Below, piece by piece: positions 24,066 to 37,500 of a stretch of 64,000 nucleotides of DNA. The position numbers were made by a program, and so were the translations under genes. The stretch spans positions 1,441,707-1,505,706 of the forward strand of contig NC_031772.1 of assembly GCF_001522545.3 (NCBI RefSeq), read 5' to 3'. The notes under the pieces were generated by a model that saw nothing but the letters and a program-made list of their open reading frames with translations, had not been told where the DNA came from and ran no database searches. The DNA is from Parus major (Eukaryota; Chordata; Aves; Passeriformes; Paridae). Numbering within the stretch: the first letter of the stretch is position 1; the number at the start of each line of letters is the position of its first letter.

Positions 24066-24590
24066 NNNNNNNNNNNNNNNNNNNNNNNNNNNNNNNNNNN
24101 NNNNNNNNNNNNNNNNNNNNNNNNNNNNNNNNNNNNNNNNNNNNNNNNNNNNNNNNNNNNNNNNNNNNNNNNNNNNNNNNNNNNNNNNNNNNNNNNNNNN
24201 NNNNNNNNNNNNNNNNNNNNNNNNNNNNNNNNNNNNNNNNNNNNNNNNNNNNNNNNNNNNNNNNNNNNNNNNNNNNNNNNNNNNNNNNNNNNNNNNNNNN
24301 NNNNNNNNNNNNNNNNNNNNNNNNNNNNNNNNNNNNNNNNNNNNNNNNNNNNNNNNNNNNNNNNNNNNNNNNNNNNNNNNNNNNNNNNNNNNNNNNNNNN
24401 NNNNNNNNNNNNNNNNNNNNNNNNNNNNNNNNNNNNNNNNNNNNNNNNNNNNNNNNNNNNNNNNNNNNNNNNNNNNNNNNNNNNNNNNNNNNNNNNNNNN
24501 NNNNNNNNNNNNNNNNNNNNNNNNNNNNNNNNNNNNNNNNNNNNNNNNNNNNNNNNNNNNNNNNNNNNNNNNNNNNNNNNNNNNNNNNNN
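24066..24590. other. Assembly gap (525 N)
   Basis: This is a run of N entered from the left by CTCCT repeats. The right edge (tttttggagg) is not repetitive. Open frames reported across it are artefacts of the Ns. Confidence 0.95.
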
Positions 24591-25292
24591 TTTTTGGAGG
24601 ATTTTGGAGTTCCAGTGCCCCTGCTGTCTCTCCTGGTGTGCAGACACAGAGATGAGCAGGACAATGTGTTTGTGTCACACCCACCCCAAAACTGTCCCCT
24701 CTTGAGAGAGGAGCCCATCCCTGGTTCCTCCTCGCTCCTCACCATGGTGCCAACCCCAGTGAGCAGAGTTTGTTCCCTGCCTGCTCTCTCTGGAAAGATC
24801 TCCCAGCTGAATTCCCAAATTCCTGTGAGCACCCACAGCAAACTGTCAGCAGAGCCATCACCAGGAGCAGGAGCAGCAGGGAGGGGAAGGAAATGGAATT
24901 CTGATTATTTGTCATCAGTTTCTCCTTTCAAGGAAAAATTGCTGACTTGTTGGGGTGGTTAAAACAGCAGGAGCAGCACGTGGCTCTAGCACTTTATACA
25001 TATTAAATATAAGCTACATTATCCCCACTTCAGGGTGGTTATCTGGTAAATGAAGTTAAAAAGATCCTGTTTAATCAGACAAAGAGGATATGGACGAATT
25101 GTCAATAATTTTTCTATATGTTGGTCCTGTGCACCATCCAAAAGATGCCAGTTCAAAAAGGAACTTCCCATTTTTCTGACCCTCTGGGCTCTTAAAGGAT
25201 CTTTTCAATGGAAACAGGAATTTCTTCCAAGGATATGCTCTTGACTTCCTCTTGCACTAATTCTTCCTGAGTACTGAAAGTGCTACAACCCC

Positions 25293-25320
25293 AGTATTCT
25301 CCATATTCTCCATATTCTCC
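25293..25320. repeat. 9-bp tandem repeat (attctccat), 3 copies
   Basis: The unit attctccat occurs three times in a row with the last unit ending in cac. On the minus strand it gives a GEYGEYGEY translation, which is a repeat artefact. Confidence 0.9.
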
Positions 25321-25473
25321 ACACTTCACAGTGCCATCTGAACAGATCACTTGTAAAATGCCAGGCCCAAGGAAAGTCCTTGGAATTTCTGATGAGACTT
25401 CCATAAATTTACAAGTTAAATCAGTTATGAAGAAATTGTTCCACTCACATTTCAAAGACTATTTTTTATAGAG

Positions 25474-25489
25474 ACACACACACACACAC
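25474..25489. repeat. AC dinucleotide microsatellite
   Basis: Eight AC units in a row, flanked by unique sequence. Confidence 0.95.
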
Positions 25490-28400
25490 CACAAGAAGAA
25501 TGTAATGAGAATTTCTTTTATTCATGAAGAAAACAAAAGTAGAAAAAGCCACATTTGAAAATATAACCAGTTTGAATCCACACATTAAAGGACTTCTGGC
25601 ACATACTGGGAAAGTGGGGGGAAAAAAGAGAAATATCAAACCTCCAACACACACAGCTGAGCAATGTAAAGCCAACACTGATAAACACAGGTCTCGTGAA
25701 ACATGTGCTGCATGCAGGGAATGAGGGTGGGGGCATTTGGGGTTTGGTGTAAGAGGAGGGAATAAAACACACAAATAAATGATGGAGAGCACACAGCTAC
25801 CCCAGCAGGTGGGTGCAGTCACATCCTCAGGTTTTGGCTGTTTTAAATTTCAGTCAGCTCAGAAGGAATCCCTATGAAACCCTCATTTCTGACAATTATC
25901 ATTTATATTATAAATGTTATAAAAGTCTCAGTAGTGTGTAGGGAAGAGGCAGGAAGATCCACCTTCAGAACCAGAGTGTGAGGTATTTATCCAGCCATAC
26001 CCCGTGCCCTGAGCTAGCAAACATTCAAAATATTGAAACCACAAGCTATTCCTCCCTAATTCACACCACAAGAATCCCTAAATACTAAAATTCTTCCAGC
26101 ATTTAGCAGAGGCTGAGGCTTTTATCAGCTGCAAGGTTAAACCCTGGGCAGCAATGCCATTGGTAGGGGATTGGATTCAATCTGCTGAAACCTTCATGTT
26201 TTAGAGTGGAGGGAAGAAAAACTCCACACCTACACTGAACTCCAAAGGACATGCACATTAATCATAGCTTTTTTTTTATTATTTTTTTAAATTTCTTTTG
26301 GAAAAATAAAGGTTTTAATTATACAGGTCCCGGTTTGTTCTGTTTGTTTCCTAATTAGAGGAAAAATGGCAAGTCTCCCAATCTGAGCTCTTTCCCTCTG
26401 AAGAATTTAACAATACATTTGGACAGGCACATATATTTATTTGGAGACTACACAATGAATAAAATCCCACTTGCACTTAACAGAGCAAAGTTTGCCAGAA
26501 TTCAGTGTGTGAGCCAAGGCTCCAGCTCTGCTGATGGCCAAAATAATTCTCCCTGCAGTCCAGCAGTGGATTGTGTGCATTCCTGGGAACACCCACAACA
26601 CCTGCTGTTTATTAGAAATGCCTGCATTGAAACACACATTTCAACTGTGAGAGAAGGAAAAAGAGAAAATAAGAATAGAAAGAGGAAAAAAGAAAAAAAT
26701 TCTGAATGGGATAATAAGGACAAAGATGGAAACTGTGAATTCCAAAGTGTTTCTGCTGAAAGGACTCAACTGCAAAGTGCAGCATCCAATAACTTTCACC
26801 TAAACCCCTCAAAACACAAAAGCTTTCTGTGAAGGCATTTAAAGATTATTGTTAAGGCAATTGTTAATTGTAAGAATATTGTTATCAAGCAAAATGAGGT
26901 GAGGAAGTTGAAGGAGGCCAGGAGCAAAGCCAAGAAATCTCAATTCTAGCGACAAGGCAAAGGAGCAGAACACCCAGACATTAAAATGATATCTCCAAAG
27001 CCTCCCAAGTGTCCAGGCTGTAAAGTTTTCTCTTCCCTCTCTTGGCAAAGGTGCTCAGTAAAAGGAACTTTCCTGGTTTTAGTCAAGGTGCCTTGATGTA
27101 CTTAATGTAATTAAAAAGTCCATTTGTACTCAGCCTGGGACAGTGCCTGTCAACCTCCATCCCCTGCACATCAGCCTGGGCTCCTGCTCCAGTCTTTTCT
27201 TTTTCCAGACAGCTTTTCTAACATCCTTCCAAGTTAAACCATATTTTCCCCACTTCTTATACCCTACACCCAACCATCACATTAGAATGTTCACCCCTCA
27301 ATACATTTTTAATATTTTTTGTCTGCTGCAGCACTCTCTGTGCATTTTTCCAGTTCTAAAATTTCCTTTGCACCTCTCTAACCCAGTGTAAAAGGAAGCA
27401 AACCCATTTTATTTGTGTTTTTGTCTAGCTTTGAGTGTGGTTTCCACGCTCATCAGCTGAAAGGCAGAGCTGCTCAGAGCTGTCAGCAGCAGAAAGTCAA
27501 GCTGAGCTGTGCTGTGATTTCTGCAGGTCAGAATTCTGTCTGTTCCAGAGCTGTCAGTTCCCCTGGCCTGACAGTGGGGAGGAACTCACTGCTGAAAACC
27601 CAGATTCACCACATGACAAATCCAGCTCCGGCCCCAAAATGACAGAATGCAATATGCAATTCAAAAAAACACATTTTCAGCAGCACAACAGCAGGATAAA
27701 TCAATTGGGAGACAATCTATATTAATATTGGAAGCCTGAAAGCAGACTGTTTATTTCCTCCCATTTAGATTCATAACAGAGGCTAAAATATTTTGCTTAA
27801 ACAGAGACACAATAAAGAAAAAAACCTGCAGTTTGATTTATGATTTAAAGAGAGACCACATGTATTCTAATATTACTATTTATTAGAATTTCTCACAACT
27901 GTGACAGAATCTAATACCTTCAAAACACCAAAATGCAGCTTGACAAAGCTCCCTCTGTCTCATCCCAAGCAGGATTTATGTGGCTGAAGTTGTACTTAGG
28001 TTATGGAATGCTGGTTTTGCCAGCATTACCTCAGTCATCTGACAAAAATCAGAATTTAAATATTGTGGTGGTCCCTTCTCCAGCTCCTGTAATTGCTGAT
28101 CAATGCCCTGGTGCAGGGAGGGAAGCAGAGGGTCCTGCTCAGCTGCCAGGGTGAGATGCACTAAATGGAATTTCAATCCTGATCTTGCTGCAACAGCTCC
28201 TTGCTGGCACCACCAGAACCAGCTTGGGAGATATTTAACTTTCATCTTCTGTGGGTGGAACTCCAGCATGATGCAGGTTATAATGCTCAGGAATATTATT
28301 TTTGGCACTCAAGTTCACAGGATATCTATAGCAGCTGCCTGAAGAACTGCCCAAATCAGCTTAATGTGAACTGACCTTAATACAAGGGGAGGATGGGCAT

Positions 28401-30545
28401 TAATCTGGCTGAAGAAATACAGGGAGGGTTCTTCAGCATCCTAAATTTCCTTAACATCACCTGGGCTCTCCTTTTCTCCCTTCACAAGGGAAATAAGTCA
28501 TGCACACAAGAATCACAGGCAATTAAACAGAAAATTGGAATGGCTGGTTTCAAGTTTCCTGAATGAGAAGGAAATAAAGTTTCACTCCCATCTCTGCTCT
28601 TCCCTACTGAGGGATCATGTCCATGGCAGCTCTCTGTTAGCATTTTCCTTCCAGCCACTCCTTCCATTCCTGCCCTGTGCTGGAACACACAAACCCTGCT
28701 GTCAGGCTCTAAAATGAGAATTCACTGGGCCAAAAAAAGGGCATTTAATTGTTTCCTTTCTTGGAGGTGCCTGTGCTAGGACAGCTCCAGTCTGATGTGA
28801 GCATCAGCCAGAAAATGTCCAGAGCTTCTCTGCAAAGAAAAACACTTCTGTTTTCAGAATGCAAGAAGGGAATCGTCAGGAAACCTAAAACATTTGTTAT
28901 TTATCCCTGCTGTCCTGCCAAAGATCAAATGTACAGCAGCAATACTGGGGGTATCATTACACACAAGAATTTCAGCAGCTATAAATGTGGACAGAAGTCT
29001 GATATCCTGTCCAGGTACCAACCCTGGATCTTACACAGTGTCTGTGGGGTTGCTTTCTATTTTTTAAATTATTTTTAAATAAAAGCCAAGGAAGAAGTGC
29101 TTTTCTGCAAATAGTAAATATGCATTTCTTTTAATGTTTGCTGAAGATTCTGCTTTCATATGAGTAATTCACTTTGAATCCATTTACTCCTGAATAACAT
29201 CACACCTAAAGGAAGGCTCTCAACCACTAACAAACAGACAAGAGGGACTTTTCCTGGCATTAAGTTGGCTTGAGACATTCAGGAGCTTCTCTCATTTTTC
29301 CCTTAATCTCCCTTTTTCAGGGATTTCTGATTTCTGGTGTCAGCAAAATACCATTTATATACCATATGCCATTCCAAACTGTTTTGCTAACCAGCCTAAA
29401 AACAAAATTCCAAAGCAAGTGACTCTGAGACAGAGTGAAAGGTTGTTTTTTCCCCCTAGCAGAAGATGAAGTGGGTAACAGTTGCTTGGGGTTTTTACAT
29501 GGATGTGTTCAGTGACATGTTTATGAAAATTAGATATTAAAAGCTCAGCACCTAATTCCTTCTATTAAATAAATTCTCACAATCCTGCAGGAGAGAATGT
29601 TCTGCTCCCTTGAAAAACAGCCCCCTACTCAAGTCAGCTTTTTGATTTTTAGGAATATGTATAAATTATAATTGATCATTTTTCAGGATGTGACTACAGG
29701 ATGCTTCCTCCTTTTCCAGTCCTTCAGAGTTTCAGATGAAGCTGAAGGAGTTTTGTGCAGGCTGACACTTCATTTCAAATATACCTGAACTCTTAAAATA
29801 AAACCAACTCTTCTATTTATTTACTTCTCCTCTGAAATAAGCACCAGGCCATGAATCTGCAAGCAAATGGTCAATTATTATTCCTCAGCTAATGTAGAGA
29901 GTCCTCAGCATTTCATTTTAATGCAAATTATAATGATATGGACAGGGCAAGTGCCTACAGTCATTACTGAGCCTGATCAAAGAAATCAGAGCTGGGTCCA
30001 ATTGAAGGACAGCACTCCCCAGTTCATTCCTTCCTTGGAACCCATTAACCTCTTCCTTTTGAGAGCTCCAACAGAGTTTTATTTTTTTTCCAATCTAGAT
30101 CCAAGGTTCTTTTATTTTCAGTTCCATGCTGCTCTCACAATGTGCTCTCCACACAGCCCCTAGTCAGAGAGCTCCCAAATTAAACAGCAATCTTGTGTAG
30201 TGGGGACAAAACACCACTGTGGGAAACAAGGAGGTCATCAGTGATGGAAATATCATTCAACAAGATATCTGTCCACTGCCATTGATAAAGGCTTAAAAGC
30301 CACACTCCACAGGAACAAAAAAAACCTTCAGCTCCTATTGATAAGTAAAAGCAGTGTTTTAGTGGCTTTGTAACCCTTCAGGAGCATCCTCCTCCCCAGG
30401 AAATCCAGCTGCACTGAGCAGGGCAGAGCAGCAGGGAGTGCAGAGCAAGGAAGGCTCAGAGAAGGGAAACTGGAGACAAATTCTGAGCTGGGAGAAGCCC
30501 CCTGCCCATCTGTGCTGGTGTTCTGTGTCTGGAGGGAGACAGGAG

Positions 30546-30786
30546 GGTTTACAAGAACAGGTAGGGACAGGGCACAGGGAATGGCAGGGCTGGATGGGAT
30601 TTGGGCAGGGATTGTCCCCTGGCAGGGTGGGCAGACCCTGGCACAGCTGGGGCTGTCCCTGGATCCCTGGCAGTGCCCAAGGCCAGGCTGGACACTGGGG
30701 CTGGAGCTCCTGGGATGATGGGAGGTGTCCCTGCCCATGGCTGGGGTCTGGAACAAGATGGGCTTTAAGGTCCTTTCCAACCCAAG
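30546..30786 (+). mobile_element. CR1 LINE fragment, 3' end
   Basis: From about tttacaagaacagg the sequence follows the 3' part of avian CR1 retrotransposons. It includes ccctggcagtgcccaagg, then aggctggacactgggg, then ggtgtccctgcccatggc, and finally ctttaaggtcctttccaac. These blocks come in the usual order and orientation. The final tandem attctatg-type octamers are not preserved. Only the end of the second reading frame and the 3' UTR region could be represented, as is normal for 5'-truncated CR1 copies. The 166-codon plus-strand frame at 30438-30938 and the minus-strand frames over this interval are by-products of its GC-rich sequence. Confidence 0.93.
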
Positions 30787-31363
30787 ATGTAATTTCAGTC
30801 TTTGAAATTAGTGATGCCTTAAATTTACTTTCCTGCATAATTTATTATGAATATTTAGCATCTCTGCATCTCTCCCTTTTCTTCACTCTCCACACAATAC
30901 ACACATTTTCACTTGCCCCTCCATCATTCTCAAGCTAAAGGGAGAAGAGTCTGCCCAGAAGTGTGCAAATAACAGCACAGCTGTGCTTATTTATTAATAA
31001 AAATTAAGGAATGGCAATGTGATACAGTGAACACGATGTTTTAATAGAGGAGCCTTAGGCAGCAGCAGTACATGAGCAGAGAAGCCTTCTTTTAGTCAGT
31101 AATTTATAATGGATTGCACAGCCCCAATGGGAGCCCAGAGCAGCTCTTTGCAGTCAGTTCAGGGGAAGGAAATACAAATGCTTTTTGCAGATGTCTGTAA
31201 CACTCCTGAGTCCCAAACTGGTGAGTTCTCTGTTTACCCCTCCGAAACAAGAGTAAAAGAAACCAGAACCAAATGTGCGATAACAACAAAAAAACCAGGG
31301 AAAAAACCAAACAAAAAACCAAACAAAAACCAAACCAAACAAACAAATAAAAATAAACAAAAC

Positions 31364-31560
31364 AAATAAAAATAAATAAAACAAACCCCAACCAAACTAA
31401 AAAACAAACCAAAAATCAAACAAAACAAACAAATAAAAATAAATAAAACAAACCCCAACCAAACTAAAAAAACAAACAAAATCAAACAAAATCAAACAAA
31501 TAAAAATAAACAAAAAAAAACCCCAACCAAACTAAAAAACAAACCACAAAAACCCCAAAA
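31364..31560. repeat. 67-68-bp A/C-rich minisatellite, about 3 copies
   Basis: The block ccccaaccaaactaaaaaa (or a close variant) begins at 31386, 31453 and 31521, a spacing of 67 and 68 bp. Between the blocks are aaataaaaataaataaaac-type segments. Similar but less ordered A/C-rich sequence starts already at about 31285. The minus-strand translation is a run of F, L, V and C that resembles membrane helices. That comes only from T/G-rich codons. Confidence 0.9.
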
Positions 31561-33228
31561 CCCAAGCAGACAGCAGCTGGGAGCTGGTGATGTTTCCTGA
31601 CTCCCCACCCAGCTGATTTCCTGGCTGGGACTCAAGCCCCCAAGGACAGAGAATTCTGCTGTTCCCCCTCTCCTTTTCCCTTGTGCCAGGAAATGCAGGG
31701 AGCATCACCCAGGCTCCTCAGCCTCATGGCTTCTGCTTGCTCTGAATTTCCCTCCACTGTACTTCCTCACTGGGATAGCGTGGGAAACAGGAAAAATCAA
31801 AATTTCAGAGTTTTGAGTTAAAATCAGGCGTGAGGGACTGAGCACTACATTGACAAAAGGTGAAAAATCTGTTTTTAGCTCCACCAGCCCCAGTTTGTAC
31901 AAGCAGGAAGGGCTCAGCTCAGAGTTAATCTGATTTTCTGCCCTTCCCTGTGCCCAGCTGGGAACAGGACAAGAGGACCCTGCTGGGGAGCACAAAACTT
32001 TTCTGGGGTGAGCTGTTCCCTGGCACTGCAGGTCACAGTGGGTTCTGTTTTATTTACAGAGCTCTGGGCACAGTCTGCCTGCTGCCATCAGATTATTGGG
32101 AATATCAGTGGCTACCTCCATTTATTTGAGAGGATTTGAGTCGTGCCAGAGCCTTCTGATGGACAAAGCACTGGGGAGTTACAAGCCTGCATTTCAAAGG
32201 GATCCTTGCTTAAAATCCTCCCTTCTCAGATTGACAACAGCTTAAATATTTGATTTTGCACTACTTAAACCCTGCTGCTAATAGCAATGTAATCACTAAA
32301 GCAGCCACCAAGCACGGAATGTATGGAAAAACATGGACAGCACATAAGCAAAAGTTACAGAACTGGAGTTCCTTGGAAATTATACAGTCCCAAATGAAAA
32401 AAAAAAATAGTATTCCATAAATTTTATTTTCAGCTTAACTGGTTTTATAGGCTAAATTATTTTTAAACAACAAAGCTGGAGAAAAGAATTAAATAAGAAT
32501 CAAGGCTTAAGTTGATCATTCCTCCAGATTTCATTTGACTTTGAGCATGCTAAAAAGGAAAGAACAAAGATGCAAATCCTGATATTATTTCTTTGTAAAA
32601 CACAAACAAAAATATTTTATATTAATAATTTAACTGAAATATTCTTCATCTACTCTAAAGCAAGAAACACTACGATGCCTTTTTTTAATGGCAATGAAAA
32701 TTACTCTTCCCCAAAGCCTCAACAATTTCTTTGTTTCTCCTGCACAGGTAAAACTCCCATAAAGAAAAGAGTTACCACCAAAATTCAAGATGATCTGTCT
32801 CATATTCCAGAGACACTGATAAATTTTTTTCATTAAAAAGAATCCAACGCTTTGTACACACAGTACAAACAGAATCTGAATTTCACATATCACTTTTGGA
32901 CCGTAATTTATGCACAGACTTTGCCCATTGCAACAAATCCACGTTGGAAAGGAATGAAACTGCCTTGCAATGTGGAAATGTACTTGATTTAAATATTGCA
33001 AACCACGTGCTCAGACCTTTAGCAACCTGAACATAACTTTGGTCTTTTGGTCTGTTTGGGGACACAAAAGTTGTTTTTATCTTTGCTTCTATAAGGTTCC
33101 TCTTTGTAAATACAAATATACTCAAATAATTTACTATACTCAATATAAATAATATAATTTCTCAAATAGGAGTAGAGAGCTTCAGATTCAAATAATGAAC
33201 ATAGAAACAGCAAAATATTAAAAACATG

Positions 33229-33283
33229 CAAAAATTATAAATATAAATATAAAATATTATAAATATATAAATAATATAAAGTA
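33229..33283. repeat. AT-rich low-complexity tract
   Basis: Imperfect repetition of ataaat and atataa units without a fixed period. Confidence 0.8.
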
Positions 33284-34536
33284 GTAATTCTGTAAGTAAT
33301 ATAAAAACCATACAAAATATTGTATGAGGGTACCTCAGCCATGGCAAGGTAAAGAAACCCTCACACCTTTGTGACTGAACCACAATGCCAACGTTTTTTA
33401 AGCCCTGACAAATACAATTGCAGACTTCTGAAGGAAAAAGGAAATGACTAATTTCTAATTCCTAATTACAGAGATAATAAGCAAGGTGGTTGAGGTTTAA
33501 GATACCTCAGAGTGTGCAGTCTGCTGCTGGTCTCACCCAGGTGAGATGCTGGCACCTCCTTGTCTCTAAGTGACATCCTTGGTTCCATCCCTGTCCCCTC
33601 TGTGGGGATCCTCACCACAGGCAGGAGCTGGAAACCCACCCTGGCTGGAAAAGGATGGACAAGGAGCACCCCAAAACATTCCCAGGGCCCAGCTGGAGCA
33701 GGTGAAACCTTCTCTCCTCATCCTCACTTGGTGTCACCCCCAAGAAACAAACCCAGATTCCTGCATGAACTCTTGGCAGCAGCAGCAGCATCCTCAGGTC
33801 AGAGCTTCCAGAGCCACCTTCAGCTCATAAACTTCTCTAAAAACCTCTCCAAAGGATCTCCACCAGCTGAAGACTCAGGACCCTGTGAATGTCCATGCAG
33901 GGGGTCACCAGGAGGACAAAGAAGCTGCAGGGATTTACCTCCACCCTACAGCTCCTTAATTACTGTCAAAAGGGAAATTTGTGTTCAGCATTTCTTTGTA
34001 AAGGTCCTGAAGGTGTTTAGCACCTTAAAACTCCCTGCCAGGTTGTTTTAGTGACAGCAGCTCCCTCCCTTCATTAAAGACACTGCAGCAGGGCAAAGAA
34101 AAGTGAGGAGTTAACATGCTAAAAATAAAAAATCAACATTCAGAAAGGATGAAAAATTCTGAAATGCTGTAAGAATTTCCTGGGCTCACCAAGGTGTGTG
34201 TACAAACCCTCAGATTGAAGTGTGTCCTCTTGGATGTTCTCTTCTCCCTGATGTTACACTGCACACCCCCCACCAAATTTACTGTTTCTAATGGAAACAG
34301 ATTTCACTTTATGAATGCATTTCTGGAATCAGAAAAATGTAAAACATCAAAGGCCCATCATGTCACTAACCTGTCTGTCAAGAGAGGATGCAGGAATTCT
34401 TATTAGGGTGCATTGGCCTGTTTAGCTCAGTTATAATGAGATGAGGCTTTCATCATTTCCCTTTTGGAATCAGTTTCATTATTTGCTGAAATTCACTCTT
34501 AAGATATTTTTGATCCTAAAATACAACATTAAGTCA

Positions 34537-34538
<2 letters not shown>

Positions 34539-34567
<29 letters not shown>
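34539..34567. repeat. T29 homopolymer
   Basis: 29 consecutive T, followed by ctttcctcctggctgctttc and then ag. The tract resembles an extreme polypyrimidine tract, but no donor follows within a usual exon length. It could also be the poly-A end of a minus-strand retroposed copy, though I recognise no such copy next to it. Confidence 0.9.
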
Positions 34568-37500
34568 CTTTCCTCCTGGCTGCTTTCAGGATTTTCATTT
34601 GGTGTTACTGCAAACAATCCCTGTCCTTCCCTGGTGTTTGCAGCTCTCCATCATTTGGGTCTGGTTTCCCTGGACCTTCAGCAAACATCTCAACTTCCTG
34701 AAGTTCCTCTGGAAATTTCAGACTCAACTTGATACATCACTTGGATCTATCTCCCTTTTTTAGTTTTTTATCTCTCTAGCAGTCAGGAAATCAGATTAAT
34801 GCAGTCATTTGGTAAAGTATGGCAATATTAAGACTAATATTGCAGCATTTACCTTGAAGAGATTCCTGCTAATGAAAACTCTTCTATTAAGTTCTGCCAT
34901 TTCCTAGCACTGCCTGCTGCAGGATCTGCTGTTCTGAACAGCAGCAATCAAAGGCTGCAATCTTCAGCATAAAAATTTTATCTGAACAGCAGCACATCCC
35001 TGGTTCCCAGGCTGCCATCAGCATTTCCAGGATCCACTTTCACATGCATTAGCTGGGAAAAGACTTTGCCAATCTTGGGAGACTTTGCCATAACCTGTCT
35101 GCCCCTTTTAGCAAGGCTGACTTCAAACCCTGACTAATATAAAGAACTATTAATTTTATCAGGGACATTTAACAGTGCTTACATCTGAACCTTGATTTAT
35201 TTTTTTTTTTAAGTCATCATCTGCATGTCATCAAAAAAAAAAATAATAAAAAAAAACCCCCATTCTTCACCAAAAGAAAAGTTCTTCTTAGAGAAAAAGA
35301 TTTTTATTTCTGTATTTAGGAAAATATACCTTGGTTCTCCCACATCCCAGAGAGCCTGGAACATTTCTAATTAAATATCTGTGCCCTTCACATGGATAAC
35401 TGCTTGTACACTCCTTGGAGTATCCAGCTGCCCTTTTTTGGGACTTTGAAAGCATCTCTCGTGCTTTGGCAAGTATTACAATAAATTATAAGTGGCCTGA
35501 GAATTTTTAAATGTACATTTTTTGGCTGTCCCCATCCACATTAAGTAACTGCAGTCTATCATGTCCATTTCATAGCATCTGAGCACCGTGGACAAGTGAA
35601 TAATTAGCTTTAACAAGAATAGCCAGATTTATGTGAGGAAAAATTTAACTCCTAGAAAGCTCAGCAACTCGAGATGGATTTCTCTCTTCATGCAACACTA
35701 ATCTCAGTTCATATTTCCCTTGTACTTAAGACAAATTGGTGAAAACGGACATGATTTAATTAAAATCTGAAACCTTCAGAGTACTTGTCTCCTAAATGAA
35801 ACTTGTAATGAAAATGAAAAAGTCTATTTCTAGAAATTGCAAGCACCAGATTTTTTTGATTTTTTTTTTTTTTACACTAATTAATAACTTATGAATGGAG
35901 TCTTCCTGGTAGGAATGGAGGCAGAAAATAACCAAAACTTTCTTCTCACCAAGACAGGAGAGATTTCAGCAGAGCATTGCCCCATCTCTCCCCAAACCCA
36001 CAGTGTAAAATCACTCCATGAAGGCTCAGGGACATTGCAGAACTCCCCAAAACCCACCCAAGGAAAGGAAAAAAGGAACAACCTTTCATGGGGTGTCCCA
36101 GCACTCCATGGCACAAATAACCCCATCCCAGCAAGGGGATTTCTCCCTGTGAAAATTCAGAAGGTTGCAATATTTATTTTCCTGTCTCCTTCCCTGAGGG
36201 ATGCTCAATAAAAATCAGATGGCTGAAAACATTTTTTTCCCCATGTTGACCATTGGCGCATTTCAGATGTGAATTTAAATTTCTTTTAACGCACAAATCC
36301 AAGCAGGTGATTTCTGGCTTGCTGTTTTCTTCTAACGCTGGTACAGACATTAAAATCAAGTACCTCAGGGTAAGGCTTTTGAGCAGCATATTTTTTAATT
36401 TTCTCCTTTGGTATGGATTCACTCTTTGACTTTGTAAAAGATCAGTTAAAAAGTGCAGTCCCTGTGCAGAATGCAGCACTGCTCATTTACCAGCCAGGAG
36501 AGCACCTGCCTTTGCCAACACCAGCACCCCCAGATTTACAGCCAGCTCCAAACCTTCCTGCAGGGAAATGGGCTTAGCTAAAACATCCAAGTTAAAGCAC
36601 AAACTTGAAATAAAGAGAAAAAGAACCCCCAGCATGGCAAGCTGGTTTTTTTTAATCATAAATTACCATCTGCAATAAGAATGCTCCACAAAATCTCCTT
36701 TTATTAAAAGTCTCGCAGCATTTGCAACTTCCATCTAAAATCTGGTCCTTGTGTGGAATTTCTTTCCTTTCTTACTTGTCAAAGCAGTAAGAGCCTCAAA
36801 TGAAGTTCAAAAGAGACAGGCAGTCTTGTTCAAAATAACTGAACTATTTGATTTCTCACACACCTTTAAAGAAAGTACTTTATGAAATATTTCAACACAG
36901 TTGTGTGGCTGCTAAAAAGCTCACATGGGCTCAACTGCCTTTTTCCCTCTGTGTTTTCCATTGAGGGCTATTAAATACAAATGCAAAACCTCCGACTCAG
37001 TAAATCCTGAAGCCTGGAGTTTCTGAAATTCCAAAGTATTTTGGAGAAATATTGCTGCAGTCCATTTCCTCCTTGCATTCCTCCTTCCATCCCCAGCACG
37101 CTGCAGCAGACACAGGTCTGCTCTGATCCAATAAATACACACACTCTGATGTTATTTTAAGTTTTGTTTCCAGAGGAAATGCCAATTAAGCAATGACATT
37201 CTCCATCTGCCTGCCTGCCAGTACTTCACGTCCCAACACAATTTTGGAATGGGTAAATTAATTTTGACAAAGTTTTCAGAGATTATTGAATTCCAGCAGG
37301 CTCTGGGAGCTTTGGCTGCTGGGTAAAGCAAGTCCCAAGTCCATTGGAACAGTAAAAACACACACAGTGTGCTGCCCACCCTGCACAATTGCTTCTTTAA
37401 AATATCTATATCCACTTCTAGCAGCCCAACTAAAGAGCTGTTTCAGAGTTCCTAAGGCACTTGTTATTAAAACCAAGAAAACAAAATTATTTGCTTTTTT

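Larger units (their letters stand above)
24591..30545. other. Unique noncoding sequence, no gene recognised
   Basis: The longest frame on known bases is about 137 codons (26419-26832). Its second half is a lysine- and arginine-rich run from A/G-rich DNA, not a domain. The piece right of the gap at 24591-24962 is GC-richer, but its translation has no known motif. A short 9-bp repeat and an AC microsatellite are listed separately. Confidence 0.6.

Noticed and set aside
23766..24962. 398-codon frame on plus and 241-282-codon frames on minus
   Set aside because: They pass through 525 N and a CTCCT pentamer array. The same applies to the long frames over the gaps at 4992, 7192 and 41280.
30438..30938. 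166-codon plus-strand frame and overlapping minus-strand frames of 150-159 codons
   Set aside because: They cover the CR1 fragment at 30546-30786, whose GC-rich sequence is low in stops. The CR1 part is the 3' UTR-proximal end, not the reverse transcriptase.
31104..31485. Hydrophobic minus-strand frames that look like multi-pass membrane proteins
   Set aside because: They come from the A/C-rich minisatellite read in reverse, which gives only F, L, V, C and similar codons.
33560..34051. 163-codon plus-strand frame
   Set aside because: No recognisable domain, low-complexity Q/A/S-rich stretches, and no splice or promoter support.
34539..34700. Exon after the T29 tract
   Set aside because: The acceptor-like tract is strong, but I find no donor at a normal distance and no frame of interest.
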